Positions 58,105-64,000 of a stretch of 64,000 nt of DNA are shown piece after piece. A program made the position numbers and the translations under genes. The DNA is from DAOPKN01 sp035391225 (GTDB lineage: Bacteria > Thermotogota > Thermotogae > MWEM01), in NCBI GenBank assembly GCA_035391225.1, contig DAOPKN010000009.1, forward strand, positions 1 through 64,000. The letters are read 5' to 3'. The notes beneath the pieces were generated by a model. That model was not told the DNA's origin, ran no database searches, and was given only the letters and a program-made list of their open reading frames with translations. The stretch's first letter is position 1. Each line of letters opens with the position of its first letter.

Positions 58105-59274
58105 ATGAAAGGTATCCTGAAGCAAGTCCCGTTTTCTACCACGTTCCGGTACACCCAGTTGGCGCAAAAATTGGGGCAGCAAGGAAAGGACATCGTCCGG
58201 TTAACGGCAGGAGAGCCGGATTTCGATACCCCCGGGGAAATCATCGATGCGGGAATATCCGCCCTGAAAAACGGTTTCACGCGCTATACCCCTTCTTCCG
58301 GTTTTCCGTCCTTGCGGGAGGGAATCCGCGATTTCTTGGCCAAAGTGTATGGGTTGCACTACTCCTCTTCGGAAATCGTGGTGTCAAACGGGGGAAAACA
58401 CGCTTTGTTCAACGCTCTGTACGTGTTGACCGACCCGGGAGACGAAGTGCTCCTGGTGACGCCCGATTGGGTGAGCTACGAACCGCAAGTGCGCATTTGC
58501 GGCTGCCGCCCAGGGCTGGTGCCTACGACGTTTGCGTGTGCATTCAAACCCACTCGGGAAGACTTGGAGCGCGCTCTTTCTCCGCACAGTAAGGTTTTGG
58601 TTGTCAACTCCCCCAATAATCCCACGGGGGCGGTGTACTCGCGTGAGCTCTTGGAAGAAATTGCAGCCTTTGCACGCCAACACGACCTTTGGGTGATTTC
58701 GGACGAGGTATACGCTTCCCTCGTGTACAGCGGGGAGCATGTTTCCATAGCTTCGCTACCCGGTATGCGGGAGAGAACCGTCGTGGTAAACGCTTTCTCC
58801 AAGTCACACGCCATGACGGGGTGGCGATGTGGGTATTCTGCCTCTCCAGAGGCCTTGGCGGTGGAAATGGGGAAATTGCAGTCCCATATGACGTCCAACG
58901 TGAATGCTGCCACGCAAAAAGCGGCCGAACGCGCCCTCGAGGTCGATCCCTTTTCCATGGTTCCCCTTTTCCGCAAACGGCGAGACCTTGTGTGCGATCG
59001 TTTGCAGCGTGCAGGGATTCCCTTCGTTTTTCCGGACGGAGCCTTTTACGTCTTCATGGACTTCCGGGCTTTCTTGGGCCCGGAAACGAGTGATGCGGAA
59101 CTCGTGGAACGTTTCATCCGGGAGTATGGGCTGGCACTTGTTCCGGGAAGTGCATTTCACGCCCCCGGTTTCGTGCGGCTTTCCTACGCCGCTTCGGAAG
59201 ATGAATTGCTGCGGGCTTGCGATCGCCTGGATGCGTTTGTGCACGGCAATCCCCCCGTGGGAAAAAAGGAGTGA
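58105..59274 (+). CDS. Class I/II PLP aminotransferase (AspC-like)
   Basis: A 389-residue fold-type I aminotransferase. Signatures: YTPSSGFPSLREGI, SNGGKHALFNAL, NSPNNPTGAVYS, SDEVYASLVYSG and the Schiff-base Lys in NAFSKSHAMTGWRCGY; a substrate Arg is in FVRLSYA. It probably transaminates aspartate or another amino acid with 2-oxoglutarate. The ATG follows GAAGGGTGAAAAACC, immediately after a terminator, so expression may need read-through or anti-termination. Confidence 0.92.
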   Translation: MKGILKQVPFSTTFRYTQLAQKLGQQGKDIVRLTAGEPDFDTPGEIIDAGISALKNGFTRYTPSSGFPSLREGIRDFLAKVYGLHYSSSEIVVSNGGKHALFNALYVLTDPGDEVLLVTPDWVSYEPQVRICGCRPGLVPTTFACAFKPTREDLERALSPHSKVLVVNSPNNPTGAVYSRELLEEIAAFARQHDLWVISDEVYASLVYSGEHVSIASLPGMRERTVVVNAFSKSHAMTGWRCGYSASPEALAVEMGKLQSHMTSNVNAATQKAAERALEVDPFSMVPLFRKRRDLVCDRLQRAGIPFVFPDGAFYVFMDFRAFLGPETSDAELVERFIREYGLALVPGSAFHAPGFVRLSYAASEDELLRACDRLDAFVHGNPPVGKKE

Positions 59275-59279
59275 AGGGG

Positions 59280-60269
59280 ATGCCAAGCAACAGGAACGGG
59301 GCATTACTCCAAAAAATCCCCCTGATGCTGGGCCCGACCCCGGTGGATTTTTGGCAAGCCTTTTCCCACCAGGTCGGGGTGGAGGTATGGGCGAAACGGG
59401 ATGATCTGACCCATTTCTTGGCGAGCGGGAACAAGATCCGCAAACTGGAGTACTTGTTCGCGCAAGCGGTGCAACAGGAATGCACTTTTGTGATCACGTG
59501 TGGTGGAATCCAATCCAATCATTGCCGGGCAACCGCGGTCATCGCCCGGAACTTGGGCATGCAACCGGTGTTGTTCCTGCGGGGCACACCTCCCTCCAAA
59601 AAGGAGGTAGACGGGAACCTTTTCTTGGATACCCTTTGCGGTGCCCAAATCCATTGGATTGATGCCGAGCAATACCAACGGCGTGACGAGTTGATGCTGC
59701 AGTTCGCCGATTCCCTCCCCCCAAGCGAGAAGGCGTACATCATTCCGGAGGGTGGATCCAACGCCCTGGGTGCCCTCGGGTACGTTGCTGCAGCCTTCGA
59801 GCTTTCGCAACAAGTGAACTTGGCGGATTTCGATGCCCTTTTCCTTGCCATTGGAAGCGGCGGTACGCTTGCGGGCCTTGCCTTCGGGCTGGCGCTTTTG
59901 CGATGCAACCTTCCGCTTTTTGGAATCAACGTCACCAAGACCCCCCATGAGCAGTTCACGGTACGGGTGGAACAGATCCTGCAGCAACTTCCGAAACACT
60001 TTCCGGGTGCGGAACTTCCAACTCGCCCGGGAAACTTCGAAATCCTCGATGACTTCGTGGGAGAAGGTTACGCCATTCCTACCCCCGCGGGGCTCAACCT
60101 GGTTCGCCAGCTGATGCGTTCCCAAGGAGCTCTCCTGGATCCTGTGTACACTGCAAAAGCCTTGGACGGTGCATTGCAACTTTCCCAAGGCAACTTTTCC
60201 CGTATTCTTTTCTTGCATTCCGGGGGTGGTTTTTCCAATTTTGCGTACAAAGAATCCATTTTGGACTAA
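59280..60269 (+). CDS. D-cysteine desulfhydrase / ACC deaminase family PLP enzyme
   Basis: A 329-residue fold-type II PLP enzyme. N-terminal GPTPVDFWQAFSHQVGVEVW and KRDDL, Schiff-base Lys in ASGNKIRKLEY, CGGIQSNHCRA, IPEGGSNALGALGY and the phosphate loop GSGGTLAG. This family includes D-cysteine desulfhydrase (DcyD), ACC deaminase and L-cysteate lyase; D-cysteine desulfhydrase is the most likely. The ATG follows AAGGAGTGAAGGGG, five bases past the aminotransferase stop, so both form an operon. Confidence 0.85.
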   Translation: MPSNRNGALLQKIPLMLGPTPVDFWQAFSHQVGVEVWAKRDDLTHFLASGNKIRKLEYLFAQAVQQECTFVITCGGIQSNHCRATAVIARNLGMQPVLFLRGTPPSKKEVDGNLFLDTLCGAQIHWIDAEQYQRRDELMLQFADSLPPSEKAYIIPEGGSNALGALGYVAAAFELSQQVNLADFDALFLAIGSGGTLAGLAFGLALLRCNLPLFGINVTKTPHEQFTVRVEQILQQLPKHFPGAELPTRPGNFEILDDFVGEGYAIPTPAGLNLVRQLMRSQGALLDPVYTAKALDGALQLSQGNFSRILFLHSGGGFSNFAYKESILD

Positions 60270-60301
60270 AAAGGATTTCAAGCCGATCCTACAAGGTTAT
60301 G

Positions 60302-60310
60302 TGTTATAAT
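60302..60310 (+). promoter_or_regulatory. Extended -10 promoter for ppiC
   Basis: TGTTATAAT lies 43 bases before the ppiC ATG; identical to the elements before gltX and minC. Confidence 0.7.
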
Positions 60311-60353
60311 TTCGCGGTATCTTGAACGTATATATGTACGAGGAGGAATTTGG

Positions 60354-62378
60354 ATGAGGGACTGGATTTTGAAATGGCAAAAATCCGTTATCTGGGTTAT
60401 TGCCATTGTTTTTGTGGTGGGAATTGTCTGGTGGAGTGTTGCTTCTTACATTGGAATGAACCAGGCACCTCCCGAAACCAATGGCTCTGCACAGGGAACG
60501 CCTTCCCGAACAGAAGCTGCGGTTGTCCTGACGAAAGAGGGAACCGATTTGAGCTACGACTATTGGGTGTTTCCCTACGAGCTCAGCGATAGCCTGCAAC
60601 AAGAATTAATGAGTTACCGGCAACAGAATGGACAGGAAATTGATGAACTGTTCCAGGAACCCGTTTTTGAGCTCCAGGTAGCAAAGAACCTTGCCGACAG
60701 CAAAATCATCCTTTACTACGCGGATCAGCAGGGGATTACACCCAGCGCGCAGACCGTTGCGCAGCGGGTGGATGAATTGATCGGGACCCGATTGGAGGAT
60801 GCTTCGTATAAAAGTGCTGTGATCTCCCAGTTTGGAACGGTGGAAGCCTTCAAAGAATACCTTTCCCGTCCGATCAAAATCGAACTCACGAACCAATTGG
60901 TGCGGGACTCGGTGGCAAAACCGACCATGCAGCAAATGGAAGAGTACTTCAACGAAAACAAGGAAACACTCCAGAAAGAAAATGAGCAGGTGAAAGCGGC
61001 CCACATCCTCGTGGAAACCCGCGAGGAGGCAAACGATATCCTGGCCCAAATCCAAGCCGGCACGCTCAGTTTCGACGATGCCGCCAGTTCCTTTTCGCTG
61101 GATGAATCGAACAAGGGATCAGGCGGGGATCTTGGTTGGTTCAAGAGAGACCAAATGGTTCCCGAATTCGAGCAAGCTGCCTTCAACGCACCTGTAGGGG
61201 AACTGGTGGGCCCCGTGCAAACCGAATTTGGGTACCACCTGATTCGCGTGGACGAAAAGCAAGTGTTCGACACCTTCCAAGATTTCCTGGATCAAGTGGA
61301 CCTGTACCAACAGACCGCCACAACTCTTCAGGCTTCCTTGTTCCGGGATTGGTTGGATGCGTATAAACAAGACGAAGGGTTCGCCTACCAGTTGAACGAT
61401 GACGTGCTCCGGATTTTTGACCGCTACCTCGATGCCTTGGAGTCCGGTGAGGAAAAATCGCAGATGGTAGCGTTCCAGGAGTACCTTGAACCCTTTATCT
61501 TGGTGGAACAAGACGGCGAAACGCTGTTCGCCGAAGACGTGGACCCCCGAATCATCGCCCTATACTTAAATGTCGTTGAGGGGTTGGACCAAAACCGCGC
61601 CGATGAAATCGAAACCCTGACCACGTACCAAGAATTGGGTCCACAGGTTTCCGACCAGATGAAAGCACTTTCACTGGATCAAATTTCCACGGCGATTGAG
61701 CAGATTCAGGCTTCCATCGATGCGCTTCCAGAAACAGGGGAAGAGACTGCATTGCAAAACCTGCGGCAAGAAAAGGAGAACTACCAGCAGGCCAAAACCT
61801 GGAGAGAAAGCAAGCAGCTAATCGATGCAGACCCCGAGCTTTCCCCGACCAACCTGCAGGGCCAAATCGAGGACCGCGAGCAAACCATGGAAAACAACCA
61901 GGATTTGCTCAAAAAAGGGTATCACCTACTGTATGACATGAATACGAGTTCTCCTTACGTGGTGCAACGGTTGTTCCAGTTGGACCCGGGTGATAAAGAA
62001 GTGGCCCTTCGCTACTACCAGGGGCAAATCGATTCCTACTTGGTGTACCTGCGGGATGCGCAGTATGGGGAGATTTACCGTACCATCTTGCAGCCGCAGA
62101 TGGATCAAATCCGCCAGGGGTTGCTGGGAATCGCTCGTGACGAAACGCAGGAAAAAGCGCTGCGCGTGAGCGCATACGAGGTTGTCCTCCAGATGTTGGA
62201 ATCCTTGGAGGATTACGAGTCGGAACTGGTTTTCCTGAAAGAACTGCGGGAACTTGATCCCGGTTACTCCGACATCGACCAGATCATCGCGCAAATTGAA
62301 CAAGCGGTAGAAGAGGCCCGGGCACTGGAAAACGCTACCGCAACCACCCAAGACGGAACCCAAACTGCAAATCCATAA
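60354..62378 (+). CDS. Membrane-anchored parvulin-type foldase (PpiC/SurA-like)
   Basis: A 674-residue protein with a short cytoplasmic tail, one N-terminal membrane anchor (VIWVIAIVFVVGIVWW, about 12-32) and a large extracytoplasmic part. A SurA-type N domain is followed by a PpiC rotamase at about residues 215-305: KAAHILVETREEA, GGDLGWFKRDQMVPEFEQAA, GPVQTEFGYHLIRV. The remaining roughly 370 residues are acidic, Gln-rich, mostly helical and not recognised, much longer than PrsA. It likely folds exported proteins. The ATG follows GAGGAGGAATTTGG. Confidence 0.85.
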   Translation: MRDWILKWQKSVIWVIAIVFVVGIVWWSVASYIGMNQAPPETNGSAQGTPSRTEAAVVLTKEGTDLSYDYWVFPYELSDSLQQELMSYRQQNGQEIDELFQEPVFELQVAKNLADSKIILYYADQQGITPSAQTVAQRVDELIGTRLEDASYKSAVISQFGTVEAFKEYLSRPIKIELTNQLVRDSVAKPTMQQMEEYFNENKETLQKENEQVKAAHILVETREEANDILAQIQAGTLSFDDAASSFSLDESNKGSGGDLGWFKRDQMVPEFEQAAFNAPVGELVGPVQTEFGYHLIRVDEKQVFDTFQDFLDQVDLYQQTATTLQASLFRDWLDAYKQDEGFAYQLNDDVLRIFDRYLDALESGEEKSQMVAFQEYLEPFILVEQDGETLFAEDVDPRIIALYLNVVEGLDQNRADEIETLTTYQELGPQVSDQMKALSLDQISTAIEQIQASIDALPETGEETALQNLRQEKENYQQAKTWRESKQLIDADPELSPTNLQGQIEDREQTMENNQDLLKKGYHLLYDMNTSSPYVVQRLFQLDPGDKEVALRYYQGQIDSYLVYLRDAQYGEIYRTILQPQMDQIRQGLLGIARDETQEKALRVSAYEVVLQMLESLEDYESELVFLKELRELDPGYSDIDQIIAQIEQAVEEARALENATATTQDGTQTANP

Positions 62379-62380
62379 AA

Positions 62381-62404
62381 AAAGAGCCGCTTTGGCGGCT
62401 CTTT
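62381..62404. terminator. Bidirectional intrinsic terminator (ppiC / tRNA-Gln)
   Basis: Stem AAAGAGCCGC / GCGGCTCTTT with loop TTTG. On the minus strand it is followed by seven T residues, ideal for the tRNA; on the plus strand by CCTC after TTT, ending ppiC. Confidence 0.9.
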
Positions 62405-62408
62405 CCTC

Positions 62409-62484
62409 TGGCTGGGACGGAGAGATTCGAACTCCCGAATGTCGGTACCAAAAACCGATGCCTTGCCAGCTTGGCTACGTCCCA
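62409..62484 (-). tRNA. tRNA-Gln (anticodon UUG)
   Basis: The minus strand folds as a 76-base tRNA with encoded CCA: acceptor TGGGACG / CGTCCCA plus discriminator G, D arm GCC / GGC, anticodon stem TCGGT / ACCGA around loop TTTTGGT (anticodon TTG), and T arm GGGAG-TTCGAAT-CTCTC with one G-T pair. Anticodon UUG reads CAA, and UGGG at the 5' end is typical of tRNA-Gln. Promoter and terminator flank it, so it is a single-gene unit. Confidence 0.95.
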
Positions 62485-62495
62485 AATCCGCCGTT

Positions 62496-62524
62496 ATTGT
62501 ACTATAAAAAACTGGGACTGTCAA
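62496..62524 (-). promoter_or_regulatory. Consensus sigma-70 promoter for tRNA-Gln
   Basis: TTGACA (62524-62519), a 17-base spacer and TACAAT (62501-62496) on the minus strand, placing the transcription start a few bases before the tRNA 5' end. Confidence 0.9.
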
Positions 62525-62573
62525 GAAGAGCCGACTTTCCGGGAATTCGTGGGAGTAGAAAAGGAGGCAGTGC

Positions 62574-64000
62574 ATGATTCAACTTTCCATTGAGAATACC
62601 GGGGAACAATTCTCGGTGCCCAAAGCCACACAATTGGACGTTGTGTTGGACCAAAGCTCCTACTCTCCCCAGCTACCGGTTTTGGGGGCAAGAGTGAACA
62701 ATCGACTTCGTGAAATGCGCTCCCCGGTTTTCATCGATTCCCACGTGGAATTCATCGATGTTACCAACCCGGACGGCATGCGTATGGTACAGAGGGGCTT
62801 GGTGTTTCTGCTGTATATTGCCGCCAAGGAGGCATTCCCCGAGAGGAAACTGAAAGTATTGCACTCGTTGAACAACGCGCTGTACTGTGAACTGGGGGAT
62901 TGGGTGTCCGAGAACGAGATACGCATCCTCAAGGAGAAGATGCGTGTTTTGGTGGAAGGAGACTTGCTCTTCTGGAAGGAAAAGTTGGACAAAATTGTCG
63001 CCCAGCGCCAATTCCAGCATGCCGGCGAATGGGACAAGGTGAAAGTCTTCACGTACCGGAAGAAAAGCACCATCAACATCTATCACTGTGGCGACTCACC
63101 GTTCACGAATTACTTCTACGGATATCTGCCCCGTTCCACGGGGCAACTCCGCATTTTCGACTTGCAAACCTACAACCAAGGGTTCTTGTTGGTCCACCCC
63201 ACTCCGGAATTTCCGGACCGACTTCCGACGTACCGCCCGATTCCCAAGTTTTCCCAGGTTTTCCTCCAGTACCAACGCTGGGGAGAGATCCTGAAAATCG
63301 AATCGGTGGGAGATCTGAATGAGCGAATCGCCCAAGGGAAAATCAAGGAAGTCATCCAAATCGCCGAAGCACTGCACGAAAAGAAGATTGCCATGATCGC
63401 CGAGGAAATTTCGCGCGTTTCGCGTACCAAGTTGGTGCTGATCGCGGGGCCTTCCTCATCGGGGAAAACCACCACATCCAAGCGGCTCCAACTCCAGATG
63501 ATGGCAAACGGGTTACGCCCCGTGGCCATCTCCATGGACGATTTTTTCGTGGAGCGCGACCAAACCCCGCGGGACGAGAACGGGCAGTTCGATTTCGAAA
63601 GTATCGATGCGATTGACTTGGATTTGTTCAATCGCACGTTGGTGCAGTTGCTGGATGGCCATGAAGTGGAAATGCCGCGTTTCGATTTCCGTTTGGGCAA
63701 GAAAGTACCCAGCGGTCACTCTTTCCGGGTGCAAAAAGACCAACCCATCATCGTGGAGGGTATCCATGGATTGAACGAGAGACTCACGGAAAAGATTCCC
63801 CGGGAAGTGAAGTTCAAGATATACGTGAGTGCACTGACCCAGCTGAGTATCGATGATGTGAACCGCATCCCTACCACCGATACGCGAATGATTCGCCGGA
63901 TTGTTCGGGATCACCATTCTCGCGGACACTCCGCCATTCGCACGATTCAAATGTGGGGATCGGTTCGCAGGGGAGAGTCGCGCTTCATTTTCCCCTTCCA
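62574..64000 (+). CDS. Uridine kinase-like nucleoside kinase with N-terminal TGS/ThrRS-like region, 3' end outside window
   Basis: At least 475 residues are visible. The first roughly 270 residues resemble the TGS and second additional domain region found in threonyl-tRNA synthetase (NNALYCELGDWVSENEI, FYGYLPRSTGQL). The P-loop kinase domain begins near residue 280: IAGPSSSGKTTTSKRL (Walker A), ISMDDFFVERDQTP, FDFRLGKK, IIVEGIHGLNE and RMIRRIVRDHHSRG. Known Thermotoga homologues of this layout phosphorylate pyrimidine nucleosides. ATG 62574 follows AAAAGGAGGCAGTGC. Confidence 0.88.
   Translation, partial: MIQLSIENTGEQFSVPKATQLDVVLDQSSYSPQLPVLGARVNNRLREMRSPVFIDSHVEFIDVTNPDGMRMVQRGLVFLLYIAAKEAFPERKLKVLHSLNNALYCELGDWVSENEIRILKEKMRVLVEGDLLFWKEKLDKIVAQRQFQHAGEWDKVKVFTYRKKSTINIYHCGDSPFTNYFYGYLPRSTGQLRIFDLQTYNQGFLLVHPTPEFPDRLPTYRPIPKFSQVFLQYQRWGEILKIESVGDLNERIAQGKIKEVIQIAEALHEKKIAMIAEEISRVSRTKLVLIAGPSSSGKTTTSKRLQLQMMANGLRPVAISMDDFFVERDQTPRDENGQFDFESIDAIDLDLFNRTLVQLLDGHEVEMPRFDFRLGKKVPSGHSFRVQKDQPIIVEGIHGLNERLTEKIPREVKFKIYVSALTQLSIDDVNRIPTTDTRMIRRIVRDHHSRGHSAIRTIQMWGSVRRGESRFIFPF

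Overview
The window is a gene-dense, slightly GC-rich bacterial segment with about 58 protein-coding genes, one tRNA and one 100-base assembly gap. Intergenic space is small. Many neighbours share start/stop bases (GTGA, ATGA or TTGA junctions), and six convergent gene pairs overlap at their 3' ends. The coding content suggests a fermentative, probably thermophilic anaerobe: pyrophosphate-dependent phosphofructokinase, many radical SAM and Fe-S enzymes, three tandem M42 aminopeptidases, ThyX, TrmFO, QueH and several glycoside-active enzymes. The ffh-rpsP-khpA-rimM-trmD-(SPOUT)-rplS-lepB order and the M42 triplet resemble, from memory, the Thermotogota arrangement. Other deep-branching lineages such as Atribacterota cannot be excluded, and no rRNA is present to decide.

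Layout. 1-3019 (minus): pseI (cut by the window edge), pseC and pseB for pseudaminic acid, a surface or flagellin sugar. 3179-6769: an alkyltransferase-like repair protein, PPi-PFK and two radical SAM proteins. 6766-12224 (minus): a CPBP membrane protease, a REC-GAF-GGDEF response regulator and a large hybrid histidine kinase, forming a c-di-GMP phosphorelay. 12370-25991 (plus): a long co-directional run from the (p)ppGpp synthetase/hydrolase through dtd, queH, an 8-oxoG glycosylase, an anti-sigma-type kinase, trmFO, thyX, a DRTGG protein, a CBS-ATPase fusion, a GH1 glycosidase, a lipoprotein, a radical SAM gene, murB and glmS. 25978-31915 (minus): rbgA, lepB and the rplS-to-ffh translation/secretion operon with a strong promoter.

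31916-32661 is the only long gene-free stretch; it carries copies of a hairpin repeat on both sides of the N gap. 32662-40714 (plus): gltX, cysS, a cNMP-like domain protein, DUF1015, a strongly diverged MreB, a putative MreC, an HD protein, an unknown gene and a diiron protein. 40662-48839: alternating-strand genes nadD, an Fe-S aldo/keto reductase, aroQ, aroE, a GH2 beta-mannosidase and a GH65 phosphorylase. 48998-62378 (plus): minC, three M42 peptidases, a degenerate AroB homologue, a SPOR-like protein, ComEC core, glyQ, a putative anti-sigma factor, an aminotransferase, a D-cysteine desulfhydrase-like enzyme and a PpiC foldase. The end holds tRNA-Gln (minus) and a uridine-kinase-like gene that runs off the edge.

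Promoters recognisable by eye are mostly extended -10 elements (TGNTANAAT) lacking a good -35. Two divergent gene pairs appear to share palindromic -10 cores. The most unusual items are the MreB homologue lacking its catalytic Glu, the AroB homologue lacking its His metal-site motif, the hairpin repeat family around the gap, and hairpin/T-tract structures placed directly before the ribosome binding sites of lepB and the aminotransferase gene.
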